Shown here: positions 1 to 8,043 of the stretch, in pieces
Layout of the letters: each line of letters opens with the position of its first letter
How positions within the stretch are numbered: position 1 is the first letter of the stretch
Origin: an uncultured Prevotellaceae bacterium
Lineage (GTDB): Bacteria > Bacteroidota > Bacteroidia > Bacteroidales > Muribaculaceae
Direction of reading: 5' to 3'
Assembly: GCA_900318345.1 (NCBI GenBank)
Contig: ONKD01000018.1
Span: 1 to 64,000, forward strand
Length of the DNA stretch: 64,000 bases
Position numbers and translations under genes: made by a program
The notes under the pieces: model-generated
Databases searched by the model: none
The model's input: the letters and a program-made list of their open reading frames with translations, nothing else
What the model was told of the DNA's origin: nothing

Positions 1-255
1 CGCGCCGAGGGTATCAAGGTGGGTATGTTCCGTCCCATCACCCTGTGGCCCTTCCCCGAGAAGCAACTGCGCGAGGCCGCTAAGAACGTCAAGGGCATCT
101 TGTGCGTTGAGCTCAACGCCGGCCAGATGGTCGAGGATGTGAAGCTTGCCGTTGAGTGCAAGATGCCGGTTGAGCACTATGGCCGCTTCGGTGGCAATGT
201 GCCCACTCCCGACGAGCTGTTGAACGTACTGAAAGAGAAACTCATTAACAAGTAA
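1..255 (+). CDS. korA: 2-oxoacid:ferredoxin oxidoreductase alpha subunit, C-terminal end (partial at window edge)
   Basis: The reading frame is open from base 1 and ends at 255, so only about the last 84 residues are present. The tail (GMFRPITLWPFPEKQLREAA, then a short segment ending in EKLINK) matches the C-terminus of the alpha chain of the 2-oxoacid:acceptor oxidoreductase family, the domain that packs against the TPP-binding beta chain. It is followed after 8 bp by the beta subunit and then by the gamma subunit, the normal operon order. These cytoplasmic enzymes decarboxylate a 2-oxoacid and reduce ferredoxin. Whether the substrate is 2-oxoglutarate or a branched-chain 2-oxoacid cannot be told from this fragment. 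Confidence 0.8.
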   Translation, partial: RAEGIKVGMFRPITLWPFPEKQLREAAKNVKGILCVELNAGQMVEDVKLAVECKMPVEHYGRFGGNVPTPDELLNVLKEKLINK

Positions 256-263
256 AGAACGCA

Positions 264-1043
264 ATGGAACTTAACGATATCATTAAACCTGAGAATAAGG
301 TCTATTCAGAACCTAAATTATTGAATAGGGTTCACATGCACTACTGCCCTGGTTGCAGCCATGGCGTTGTACACAAACTCGTTGCACAGGTCATCGAGGA
401 AATGGGTGTTGCTGAGAAGACCGTCGGCGTTTCGCCCGTTGGTTGCGCAGTATTTGCCTACAACTACATCGATGTTGACTGGGAGGAGGCTCCCCACGGC
501 CGTGCTACCGCACTGGCTACCGCTGTTAAGCGCCTGTGGCCCGAGAACCTCGTGTTCACCTATCAGGGCGATGGTGACTTCTCGGCTATCGGTACTTGCG
601 AGTCGATTCACGCTTGCAACCGTGGCGAGAACATCGTTATCATCTTCATCAACAATGCCATCTACGGTATGACCGGTGGTCAGATGGCTCCCACGACCCT
701 GCTGGGTCAGAAGACCGCTACCTGCCCCTACGGCCGCCGTCCGGACCTCAATGGCTATCCCCTGGCCATCACTCCGCTGCTGGCACAACTCGACGGTACC
801 TGCTATGTTACCCGCCAGAGTGTTCACACTGCAGCCAACGTCCGCAAGACCAAAGCTGCCCTGAAGAAAGCTTTTGAGAACAGCATCAACTGCAAGGGCA
901 CCTCGGTTGTCGAGATCGTCAGCGCTTGCAACACCGGTTGGAAACTCACTCCCGAGAAGGCCAACAAGTGGATGGAAGAGAATATGTTCGCCAAGTATCC
1001 CCTCGGAGACTTGAAGGACTTGAAAGATGGTATTCAACGCTAA
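264..1043 (+). CDS. korB: 2-oxoacid:ferredoxin oxidoreductase beta subunit
   Basis: This 259-residue protein is the TPP-binding beta chain of a 2-oxoacid:ferredoxin oxidoreductase. The CPGCSHG motif near residues 28-34 and the GDGD motif (QGDGDFSAIG, about residue 101), followed by NNAIYGMTGGQ, form the thiamine diphosphate and Mg2+ site of the family. The length is normal for a stand-alone beta chain. It lies 8 bp after the alpha chain and 15 bp before the gamma chain, so the three are almost certainly co-transcribed. KorB (2-oxoglutarate) and VorB (2-oxoisovalerate) are hard to separate by eye; the Kor name is the likelier but unproven choice. Confidence 0.88.
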   Translation: MELNDIIKPENKVYSEPKLLNRVHMHYCPGCSHGVVHKLVAQVIEEMGVAEKTVGVSPVGCAVFAYNYIDVDWEEAPHGRATALATAVKRLWPENLVFTYQGDGDFSAIGTCESIHACNRGENIVIIFINNAIYGMTGGQMAPTTLLGQKTATCPYGRRPDLNGYPLAITPLLAQLDGTCYVTRQSVHTAANVRKTKAALKKAFENSINCKGTSVVEIVSACNTGWKLTPEKANKWMEENMFAKYPLGDLKDLKDGIQR

Positions 1044-1058
1044 AATTAAGAAGACACT

Positions 1059-1598
1059 ATGATTAATGAAATAGTTATTGCCGGTTTCGGCGGACAGGGT
1101 GTACTGTCGATGGGTAAGATTCTTGCCTACTCTGGTCTGATGGAGGACAAGGAAGTCTGCTGGCTCCCCTCCTATGGTCCCGAGCAGCGTGGCGGTACCG
1201 CCAACGTGACTGTTATCGTGAGCGATGAGCGCATCAGCTCGCCCGTCCTCAACACCTATGACGTGGTGGTTGTCCTCAACCAGCAGTCGCTGGATAAGTT
1301 TGAGAGCAAGGTAAAACCTGGTGGTATCCTGATGTATGACACCTATGGCATCCACAAGAAACCCACCCGCACCGACATCAAGATTTATCCTATCGATGCT
1401 ACCGAGAAGTCTATCGAGATGAAGAACTCCAAGACCTTCAACATGATCGTGTTGGGTTCGATGCTCAAGGTTCGCCCCATGGTGACCATCGAGAGCGTAC
1501 TCAAGGCCCTGAAGAAGACCCTTCCCGAGCGCCACTGGCACCTCATCCCCCTCAACGAGGAGGCTTTGAAGGAAGGCGGCAACCTCATCAAGGAGTAA
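1059..1598 (+). CDS. korC: 2-oxoacid:ferredoxin oxidoreductase gamma subunit
   Basis: This 179-residue protein is the gamma chain of the same complex. The N-terminal GFGGQGVLSMGKIL (residues about 8-21) and the SYGPEQRGGTANVTV segment are the signature of the pyruvate/ketoisovalerate oxidoreductase catalytic domain. It closes the operon and is followed by a stem-loop terminator. The three-chain layout implies that the 4Fe-4S chain, if present, is encoded upstream of the window. Confidence 0.88.
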   Translation: MINEIVIAGFGGQGVLSMGKILAYSGLMEDKEVCWLPSYGPEQRGGTANVTVIVSDERISSPVLNTYDVVVVLNQQSLDKFESKVKPGGILMYDTYGIHKKPTRTDIKIYPIDATEKSIEMKNSKTFNMIVLGSMLKVRPMVTIESVLKALKKTLPERHWHLIPLNEEALKEGGNLIKE

Positions 1599-1620
1599 TT
1601 TCAACAGCATCCAATATTGA

Positions 1621-1653
1621 CAATCGGTTGACCATAGGGTCAACCGATTGTTT
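1621..1653 (+). terminator. Stem-loop terminator after the kor operon
   Basis: A 13-bp perfect stem (arms 1621-1633 and 1638-1650, CAATCGGTTGACC and its complement) with a 4-nt loop is followed by TTT. It lies 22 bp after the korC stop codon, as expected of an intrinsic terminator. Confidence 0.8.
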
Positions 1654-1654
1654 C

Positions 1655-1702
1655 GTTATGTCCGTTGTGTCCGTTGTGTCCGTTATGTCTGTTATCTCCG
1701 TT
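1655..1702. repeat. Short tandem repeat, 9-bp unit
   Basis: About five imperfect copies of a 9-bp unit (GTTRTGTCC) sit between the kor terminator and the stop codon of the convergent endonuclease gene. No coding role is apparent. Confidence 0.7.
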
Positions 1703-3394
1703 TTACATCACGGCGACCTTCCACGCTGTGCGGCTAGTGGTGGTCTTGAGCAGGTAGATGCCGCGGGGCAGGCTGATGGTCATGTCGTTGCACAGCTTGT
1801 CGATGTGGCGCACGGCGCGTCCCGCCATGTCATAGATGGTGGCTGAGCCCACGCTCTCGCTGCACTTGATGAGGATGCCGCCCTCCATCGACAGCACTTG
1901 CATGGGCTTCTCGGCCTCGATGCCAGTGATGCCACTGAAGTCGATGGTGATGACATTAGACGGCTCGCTCATGTAGCCCAAGCGATAGGACTGCACATAG
2001 TAGGTGTGGTACTCGCCGGGATGCCAATCGTCAAACATGTAGCTGGTCATGTCGCTGTTATCGGTGGTGAACTGCTCGGTGAGCGAGGTGTTGTCCTCCT
2101 TATTATATATAGTGCGGGTGATGACGTAGTAGTCCACAACCTCGGGGGCCGCAGTCCAGTTGGCGAGATACCTGCCTTCGGCAACGTTGGTGGCTTCGAG
2201 GGCCGTGAGCCTGGATAGGGTGGGGACGGGTACGCAGCGGGCACGCAGTTCCACTCCCACGCTGCCAACGAGGCCGCCGTCAGAGATGAGCAACCGTGCC
2301 GTGTGTTCGCCCGTGGCTGTGGGCGTGTAGGTAATGGTCAAGGGATAGCCGTCGGCGCTGTTGGCCACCGTGCGGCTTACCGACGAGACGGGGATGCTGA
2401 ACATCTTGTAGTCATAGCGGTAGAGCTGTAACGACAGCGGGTTGGTCAGGCCGCGACCCTTGATGTAGAGCGTGTATTCCAGCGACTTGCCCAGAGCGAC
2501 CTCGCCAAAGTCGAGGACGGTGCCCTGGGTGGGAGCGATGAGCTCGGGATCGCCGGTATAGGTAGTGGTATCAACGCCCGCCTCGGTGAGGAGGAAAACC
2601 TGCCCTTGACGATTGCCCCAGATGTATTCAAACAGTTCAGGGAAGTCGATGAACGGGTTGCGGTTGTTCTGGCAGTGCTGCACGGCGTCGTTGCGGTACA
2701 ATTCCTTGTCGCTCACGGCATCGGCGCGGGCCCAGCGGCACAGCAGGTCGGCGCTCCATTCATTGAGGGTTTTCCAGTTGTTGTTCGACACCTGGTAGGT
2801 ATATTTCCAGGTATAGTCCTGATAGGCACAGGCCATATAGAAATAGGTGCGGGCGAAATCGCCCTTGTAGCGGTCGTCGGGCTCGAAGACCGAGCTGCAG
2901 CCGCCGCCCTGGCCTGTTTTGGGCGATCCCACCTTGGTCACGCCGTTGTTGTAATAGGGCGTGGACACCTCGCCTAACGGATAGTTGGATTTGGCCATGT
3001 TGGGCTCACCGTCCGAGGGGTAGAGGTGGTTGATGTCGGTATAGGCAGCATAGCCCTGGGTCTCATTATAGCCTCCCCACCAGCTCTTGGGCAGGGAGTG
3101 CTCGCGGTTCATGCCGCTTGTGTGCCCAAAGTAGTAGGTCTTGTCGCTGTACATGTCCCACACTATCCTGTGGTCGTCGAGCCGGCAGTCGGTCTCGGGG
3201 AAATAGTTCCACAGGCTGTAGTAGTTGAGCACCGTGTGCTGCTTAGCTAGGTTGCTGATGGCGTCCTTCAGCGCCTGGCCACTCTTGCCGTCAAGCGAGT
3301 TGTAATAGCCGGCAGGGATGGTTGCTCCAGCCCCTATCCACGTGGCGAGTAACGCGGCTGTTATCATCAATCGGTGTAAAGTCTTTTTCATCAT
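1703..3394 (-). CDS. Secreted endonuclease I family protein with T9SS-like sorting tail
   Basis: This 563-residue protein begins with a signal peptide (hydrophobic residues about 8-24). Residues about 30-260 match the endonuclease I (EndA/NucM) family of non-specific DNases: MNREHSLPKSWWGG (catalytic His near 99) and DINHLYPSD (120-128) are the His-Me finger elements. The middle (about 290-390) looks like an Ig-like domain and about 395-490 like a fibronectin-III domain. The last ~70 residues (ATIYDMAGRAVRH ... PRGIYLLKTTT) have the form of a type A T9SS C-terminal sorting domain, so export to the surface or medium is likely. A probable role is digestion of extracellular DNA. The gene stands alone between intergenic repeats. 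Confidence 0.85.
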   Translation of the reverse strand: MMKKTLHRLMITAALLATWIGAGATIPAGYYNSLDGKSGQALKDAISNLAKQHTVLNYYSLWNYFPETDCRLDDHRIVWDMYSDKTYYFGHTSGMNREHSLPKSWWGGYNETQGYAAYTDINHLYPSDGEPNMAKSNYPLGEVSTPYYNNGVTKVGSPKTGQGGGCSSVFEPDDRYKGDFARTYFYMACAYQDYTWKYTYQVSNNNWKTLNEWSADLLCRWARADAVSDKELYRNDAVQHCQNNRNPFIDFPELFEYIWGNRQGQVFLLTEAGVDTTTYTGDPELIAPTQGTVLDFGEVALGKSLEYTLYIKGRGLTNPLSLQLYRYDYKMFSIPVSSVSRTVANSADGYPLTITYTPTATGEHTARLLISDGGLVGSVGVELRARCVPVPTLSRLTALEATNVAEGRYLANWTAAPEVVDYYVITRTIYNKEDNTSLTEQFTTDNSDMTSYMFDDWHPGEYHTYYVQSYRLGYMSEPSNVITIDFSGITGIEAEKPMQVLSMEGGILIKCSESVGSATIYDMAGRAVRHIDKLCNDMTISLPRGIYLLKTTTSRTAWKVAVM

Positions 3395-3422
3395 GATGGC
3401 TATAAATTTGTCTATCAGGCGA

Positions 3423-3430
3423 CAAAGGTA
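3423..3430 (-). promoter_or_regulatory. -7 element of the endonuclease gene
   Basis: On the minus strand this reads TACCTTTG, a perfect TAnnTTTG Bacteroidetes -7 box, 28 bp upstream of the start codon. No clear -33 TTTG lies at the expected distance. Confidence 0.55.
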
Positions 3431-3446
3431 GTGAAAAGTTTTTGGG

Positions 3447-3497
3447 TTTTAGGCTTTCGTCGTTAGGTTTTTATGTTTTAGGCTTTCGTCGTTAGGT
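3447..3497. repeat. Two direct copies of a 22-bp sequence
   Basis: Two copies of a 22-bp sequence containing TTTAGGCTTTCGTCGTTAGG lie at 3447-3468 and 3476-3497 with a 29-bp period. The second runs straight into a GGCATCCGCG motif. Together with the next two entries they fill the 563-bp gap at 3395-3957, in which I see no gene. Confidence 0.75.
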
Positions 3498-3577
3498 GGC
3501 ATCCGCGTTACTTGTCAAACAACTTTCACAACATTGAAACTATTAAAACAACTTTTTAGTTGGCATCCGCACGTGGA

Positions 3578-3650
3578 TTTTTCACGTGAATTGCCGTGAA
3601 TTGATTATATAATTAATGGATAATTCATGGTAATTAATGTGAAAAAAGGG
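3578..3650. repeat. Palindromic intergenic repeat, unit A (copy 1)
   Basis: A 73-bp AT-rich imperfect palindrome: it begins TTTTTCACGTGAATTGCC and ends with the near-complement (…ATGTGAAAAA). Nearly the same sequence recurs in the same orientation at about 7936-8008, and a decayed version at about 9920-9975. Confidence 0.8.
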
Positions 3651-3687
3651 ATTGCTTGCAGGGAGAGCGGTTTTTAGGCTTTAGAGA

Positions 3688-3850
3688 GGCATCCGCGCCC
3701 TGGCCTCACGCTAAGGCGCCAAGGCGCAAAGGTTTTGGGTTGGAAGACAAGAAGGACAAGAAAGACAATATTAATAATAAACGCGGATTACGCTGATTTT
3801 TACTGATTTATAAATGAAAAATCGCGTTAATTGGCGTCATTCGCGTTTGA
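3688..3850. repeat. Dispersed intergenic repeat, unit B (copy 1)
   Basis: It starts GGCATCCGCGCCCTGGCCTC and continues through AAGGCGCCAAGGCGCAAAGG and a purine-rich tract of GAAGGACAAGAAAGACAA type into GCGGATTACGCTGATTTT. About the first 115 bp are nearly identical to 7768-7880; the part after that has drifted. No reading frame is evident. Confidence 0.85.
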
Positions 3851-3957
3851 AAAATGTTCGCGGGGATGGAAGTGTGGGGCACAATGCAAGCTGCCCGCCG
3901 GAGGGGTGATGGTGGCGGGCAGCGTCAGGTCGTGATGAATGTCAGTTTTTTTATGAG

Positions 3958-5460
3958 TTATTTTACCACAATTTTTTTGCCGTGGTGGATGTAGATGCCG
4001 GGCGTTGTCGGCAGTTGCTTGCCCATGGGCTGGCCCATCAGGTTGTAGTAGTTGCCGTCAGCCTGACGTGCCTTGTCAACAGCCAATACGCCCCATTGCT
4101 CGTTGAGCCAAGCAATCTTCTTTTTTAAGCAATAATCGCGGCTCCAATTAATTCTGCTTTTAATATTATCACATTCCGACCTGGGCCAGCGATTGTGGTC
4201 GCAGTTGCCTGCTGCCTCGATTTTGTCACCGAACTCATCCAGGAAATGGTCTATCTGGGGATAGACATCATTGTAGAACTGCCTCCAATGCAGGCGCACA
4301 CACTCTTGGAACCGTGGAAATTTCGCAATCTCGGCAATCCATCTCAAATGGAGGTTACTTGGTGCCTCATCATAGATGAAGTGATTGAACTCATAGGTTG
4401 ACGAGTAACGTGAAAAGGAACTGCCGAAGTCCCAAAGGGGACCAAAAATCAGTTTCGTATTGTCGCCGTGCTCCTTGTGGAAGTAGCAACTGCCATGAAA
4501 GCTCTCGATATTGTCCATGATCTCCTGAATGATATAAAAAACAGCAAGTGAGTCGATGTCAATATAACGTTCCCACTCGGTACTGCTTTTGTCTTCACAG
4601 TAGATGGCGCTGTCGGCTTGCATGAGAAAATCAGTCATGTAAGTCCGTTGAACATTGCTCAGTTTCTCGGGGGAATGAGGTGTTGCCCAGAAGACCCAAC
4701 CGTTGCCCTCGATGAACGCAATCTGTTCAGGTTCATAGTAGTTGTCAATTTCAAGTAGCCAACCGCCTGTCACCTTGGTGGCATCTGTCTCGTTGTCTTT
4801 CTGCTTGATGACGTTGACACGGTTTTTATCGACCCGAATCTTCTCGGTCAAATGATACAGGCCGATGTATTGTCCGTTGAGTACCACCTCGATAGGAATC
4901 TGCCCGGGATTCCACGACATGCCCATCCGGCGCCCGATTTCAAAGGGCAATGCGTCATTGTATTGCCCAATCCAGTAATCAACAGCGCTAATCAACACCC
5001 AGTGCTTGCTTGGTGGCATTCCCAGTATTGGGAGTGCATTGATGAGTTTGAGTCGAAATGGCCTCTTGTCGTGCATCGTCCAAGTGGCATTGCCGCGGCC
5101 CTTGATTTGCATAGTCTGCGGCTCCTCGGGCGAGCCGATGGACTCATAGCCCTCAAGGCCCATGTTGTCGAGCCACCAAAAGGCGTAGATATATTCATCC
5201 CTGCTCACGATATTCTGATAACCATCGGTGTTGATGAACAGCACGGGCAGGGTGCCAGAGTAAGAAGGCATGGGCGGCAGTTGCTTGCCCAAGATGGCAT
5301 CAATCACCATGTTAATGTCGCTGTCGACGAGTGCATTCACATCTGCGATGTTGACCTCCCAATCGCAGTTCACGTCGCCACGAGGCCGCAGCGAGCTTTG
5401 ACCGCTTATGCAGAAAGCAACAGTTAATAAGAATATGAGAAAAAGCAATGATTTTTTCAT
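3958..5460 (-). CDS. Secreted CotH-family protein with N-terminal dockerin-like unit
   Basis: This 500-residue protein has a signal peptide (residues 1-20), then a single dockerin-like calcium-loop unit (GDVNCDWEVNIADVNALVD, about residues 28-46). The body matches the CotH kinase-like family: KGRGNATWTMHDKRPFRLKL (about 114-133), LNGQYIGLYHLTEKIRVDKN and GPLWDFGSSF. CotH proteins are atypical protein kinases best known from Bacillus spore coats; the role of the abundant secreted Bacteroidales members is unknown. The last 30 residues (YNLMGQPMGK … GIYIHHGKKIVVK) resemble a short T9SS-like tail. The position of a dockerin unit at the N-terminus is unusual. The gene has its own upstream region and no operon partner. 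Confidence 0.82.
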   Translation of the reverse strand: MKKSLLFLIFLLTVAFCISGQSSLRPRGDVNCDWEVNIADVNALVDSDINMVIDAILGKQLPPMPSYSGTLPVLFINTDGYQNIVSRDEYIYAFWWLDNMGLEGYESIGSPEEPQTMQIKGRGNATWTMHDKRPFRLKLINALPILGMPPSKHWVLISAVDYWIGQYNDALPFEIGRRMGMSWNPGQIPIEVVLNGQYIGLYHLTEKIRVDKNRVNVIKQKDNETDATKVTGGWLLEIDNYYEPEQIAFIEGNGWVFWATPHSPEKLSNVQRTYMTDFLMQADSAIYCEDKSSTEWERYIDIDSLAVFYIIQEIMDNIESFHGSCYFHKEHGDNTKLIFGPLWDFGSSFSRYSSTYEFNHFIYDEAPSNLHLRWIAEIAKFPRFQECVRLHWRQFYNDVYPQIDHFLDEFGDKIEAAGNCDHNRWPRSECDNIKSRINWSRDYCLKKKIAWLNEQWGVLAVDKARQADGNYYNLMGQPMGKQLPTTPGIYIHHGKKIVVK

Positions 5461-5889
5461 ATAAATATAGAGTTATAGATAGAATTCGGATTCTTGTTTT
5501 GCAGAGTTCTTATCAATCCGGAAATGTGCGGTTTCATAGAGGATTTTGGGCCTTAAAGACAAGTTGTGGGACAACATGTCTTTACAGCTTGAACAAGGTG
5601 AAATCGCCACGCTTTTGCAATGCAAAGTTACGCTGGAGGTGTGGAAAAAGCAAGTTTCCTGATGTAACACGGCGATTTGTAACACGCTGATTTACAATCA
5701 TTTAAAATTTTGAAATGTAACACGCATGTAACGCGCTTTTTGGAGGTTTGTTTTTGGGGTAATTTTGTGGTGATTTTAGACTACGAACCGAACCTTTAGT
5801 TAGGCGAAGCCAATTACACGAATTTATCAAACAACAGTGACAACACAAAATGACAACATCAACAACTTTGTTTTGGGTCGGCTGTGTCA
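5461..5889. other. Intergenic region with TGTAACACG cluster and an orphan -7 box
   Basis: I see no convincing gene here. TGTAACACG occurs at 5663-5671, 5678-5686 and 5716-5724, with a variant TGTAACGCG at 5727-5735. The first copies lie within an imperfect inverted repeat (GATTTGTAA … TTTACAATC). Just downstream is a perfect -7 box TAATTTTG at 5760-5767, about 285 bp before the TPR gene start, with no coding frame after it. A clustered protein-binding site, a long leader or a small RNA are all possible. Confidence 0.4.
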
Positions 5890-6010
5890 TTAACCAACGT
5901 CGCAATGTTTAACCGTGCTACGCACGGGAAATGAAGCAAAATAAATTTTAAAATTTTAATTTGTTTTAATTTCCCGCCCGCTAGGGCGGTTAATAATTCC
6001 GTTGGGCTAA
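5890..6010. repeat. MITE-like intergenic element, diverged relative of the 37.9-kb element
   Basis: Imperfect inverted ends (TTAACCAACG at 5890-5899 and the complement of TTAGCCCAACG at 6000-6010) enclose a small hairpin CCGTGCTACGCACGG, an AT-rich tract, and the block AATTTGTTTTAATTTCCCGC with a CCCGCTAGGGCGG hairpin. That last block is shared with the element at 37911-38082. Confidence 0.55.
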
Positions 6011-6036
6011 CAGTTATATCATTTTTTATTTTTTAG

Positions 6037-6044
6037 TAATTTTG
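6037..6044 (+). promoter_or_regulatory. -7 element of the TPR protein gene
   Basis: TAATTTTG fits TAnnTTTG exactly and ends only 5 bp before the ATG at 6050. If transcription starts a few bases after the box, the mRNA would be leaderless or nearly so. This argues for ATG 6050 or 6056 over the in-frame GTG at 6044. Confidence 0.55.
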
Positions 6045-6049
6045 TGGAT

Positions 6050-7744
6050 ATGAAGATGAGTTTAAGAAATTTTTTCCCTGTTGCGCTTGTCATGGCATTC
6101 ATGTTCATGGTGGTGTGTTGCCAGGGTGGAGCGCCAAGTTATGACAGCCGGTTGTCGCGTGCCGACAGCCTGCTACGTTGCAACGACCCTGACAGCGCCT
6201 TGCGGTTGCTCACTGCCATCGATGGCGCCAAACTGTCGAGCGCGGGTGACCGCGCCTATCATGCCCTGCTGATGACCCAGGCGCAGTACCGCTGCTATGC
6301 CGACATCACGAGCGACAGCATCATCAACGTGGCGCTCGATTACTACAAGGGCCATGACGGGGAGCGGGAGAAGCTCACGCGGGCCTATATTTATAAAGGT
6401 GCGGTGATGGAGGTGCTGGGCGATGCCGAGCAGGCGATGTCGCTCTACAAACAGGCCTTAAGCGTCGCTGAGCTAGAGGATCAATTTAACCTGGGCTATG
6501 CCAACTTGAGGATAGGTTACATATACCGTGATAATCTGGTGAAGGACAGTTCCGACATCATGTCGCTAAAACAAGCGCTGCATCACTTCGAGCAAGTGCC
6601 CGACAGCTTTTATATGGCGACGTGTCTTTCATCGATAGGAAGCTCATATTCAGCCATCGAGAAACGTGACAGTGCCATGGCTTATCTGGAATGCGCTGAT
6701 AGATTAATCAAATTATTGAAATTGAATGAGCTGGAAGTGATTAACTTGAGGTATTTGGCTGATGAGAAGATGTTTAGTCATGATCTCAAGGACATCGTGG
6801 CAGCCAAGGAAATTGCCGTGAAACTGGCAGATAAGGAAAGTGATGAACGTGACCACCTGGTGCTGATTGCGGCTTATACGCTGGCGAAACTCAACAAGGC
6901 TGACTCGGCGCGTTACTATCTGGCACAGGTTGAGAAAGATCGGCTGTCAGACGGCTTAAGGATACTATATTACGATTGTTTTGCCGAATTGGCCCGTAAA
7001 CAGGGTGATATAGGTGATTTCGTTGACAATTATAAACTGGCGGACAATATAGCTGACTCGCTGGTGAACAACGAGACGCAGCGGCAGTTGCGCGAAGTGG
7101 AAGCGAAGTATGACAACGAGGCGCTCAAGTATGAGGCGTTGAGGTATAAGAGCAACTGGCTGTTGTCGCTGATGGGGGCGTTGCTGGCGGTCAGTGCCCT
7201 GGCGATTGGGCTGCTGGTGCTGTCGCGCAAGGCGGCACAACGCAAACGCCAGATTGCCAGCAGTGAAGACACCATCGAGCAACTGCAAAGCGATGCCGCC
7301 CGCTTGGCGTCACAACTGGCTGCCAACCAAACGATGAACGAAGAACTGAAAGCGACAATCGCCCACCAGATTGACACCTTCACCCAGCTGGTGGAAATGC
7401 ATTACACGCAGTTCACCCGCTTCCCCAAGAAGTTTGGCGAGCTGTTCAAGAAGGCCTATAGCGTGGAGCAGCCCGATGTGTCGTTCTGGACGGGCATCCG
7501 CGCCTATGCCGACAGCACATGCCGGGGGATTATCACACAATCGCTGGCCTCCCATCCATCGCTAGCCGAGACTGACGTGAACTTCCTGGGCCTGTGCTGC
7601 TGTGACCTCCCCACCACGGTGATCATGGCCTGCATGGGCTATAATGACGCCCACTCGGTGTATAACAAGAAGCGGCGCGTCGCCGAAGCGCTTGGCCTGA
7701 AGGGGAAACTGGATGATTATATCATGGGGTTCAAGCCGAGTTAG
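6050..7744 (+). CDS. TPR-repeat membrane protein with C-terminal coiled coil (regulator-like)
   Basis: About 564 residues. It opens with a hydrophobic export segment and a possible lipobox (MVVCC near residues 23-27), followed by some 300 residues of tetratricopeptide-like helices (AYIYKGAVMEVLGDAEQAMSLYKQAL is one repeat). One transmembrane segment (SLMGALLAVSALAIGLLVL) lies at about 370-390, then a coiled coil (about 395-440) and a conserved C-terminal domain of about 110 residues ending in NKKRRVAEALGL. Many Bacteroidales regulators share this order of periplasmic TPR, membrane helix, coiled coil and cytoplasmic effector. The last part could be a degenerate DNA-binding or DUF6377-like domain, but I cannot assign it. 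It is monocistronic. Confidence 0.6.
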   Translation: MKMSLRNFFPVALVMAFMFMVVCCQGGAPSYDSRLSRADSLLRCNDPDSALRLLTAIDGAKLSSAGDRAYHALLMTQAQYRCYADITSDSIINVALDYYKGHDGEREKLTRAYIYKGAVMEVLGDAEQAMSLYKQALSVAELEDQFNLGYANLRIGYIYRDNLVKDSSDIMSLKQALHHFEQVPDSFYMATCLSSIGSSYSAIEKRDSAMAYLECADRLIKLLKLNELEVINLRYLADEKMFSHDLKDIVAAKEIAVKLADKESDERDHLVLIAAYTLAKLNKADSARYYLAQVEKDRLSDGLRILYYDCFAELARKQGDIGDFVDNYKLADNIADSLVNNETQRQLREVEAKYDNEALKYEALRYKSNWLLSLMGALLAVSALAIGLLVLSRKAAQRKRQIASSEDTIEQLQSDAARLASQLAANQTMNEELKATIAHQIDTFTQLVEMHYTQFTRFPKKFGELFKKAYSVEQPDVSFWTGIRAYADSTCRGIITQSLASHPSLAETDVNFLGLCCCDLPTTVIMACMGYNDAHSVYNKKRRVAEALGLKGKLDDYIMGFKPS

Positions 7745-7767
7745 GAGTTAGAAGTTAGGAGTTAGAT
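7742..7767. repeat. Stop-codon-rich short repeat directly after the TPR gene
   Basis: The stop codon TAG is the first of four TAGs in the string TTAGGAGTTAGAAGTTAGGA followed by GTTAG. The unit is 6-7 bp and the array starts exactly at the stop codon. The same arrangement is seen after three other genes in the window. Confidence 0.7.
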
Positions 7768-8008
7768 GGCATCCGCGCCCTGGCCTCACGCAAAGGCGCC
7801 AAGGCGCAAAGGTCTTGGGTTGGAAGACAAGAAGGACAAGAAAGACAATATTTATAATAAACGCGGATTACGCTGATTTTCACGAATTTATAAATAATAA
7901 TTCGCATTCATTCGCGTAATCAGTGTTTATTATATTTTTCACGTGAATTGCCGTGAATTAATCATATAATTAATGGATAATTCGTGGTAATTCATGTGAA
8001 AAAAGGGG
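7768..8008. repeat. Dispersed intergenic repeats, units B and A (copy 2)
   Basis: Bases 7768-7880 repeat the sequence at 3688-3803 with few differences (GGCATCCGCGCCCTGGCCTC at the start). Bases about 7936-8008 repeat the palindromic unit at 3578-3650. The order here is B then A, the reverse of the first locus, so the two units move or persist independently. No gene is visible between 7745 and 8043. Confidence 0.85.
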
Positions 8009-8043
8009 ATAGCTCGCAAGAGTTAGGAGTTAATGACTAACGA

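Noticed and set aside
318-1643. A 441-codon open frame on the minus strand across korB and korC
   Set aside because: It is antisense to two clear enzyme genes, has no start context or family resemblance, and follows from the codon bias of those genes.
1655-1702. Possible CRISPR array from regular short repeats
   Set aside because: Units are 9 bp without spacers; it is a simple tandem repeat. No other regular spacer arrays were seen in the window.
3958-5460. Cellulosome-type system suggested by dockerin-like units
   Set aside because: No cohesin or scaffoldin, and no glycoside hydrolases carry the units here; only the dockerin-like modules themselves are supported.
5473-5905. Short open frames of 67-80 codons on both strands before the TPR gene
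   Set aside because: AT-rich, no ribosome site or domain, overlapping each other and repeat elements.
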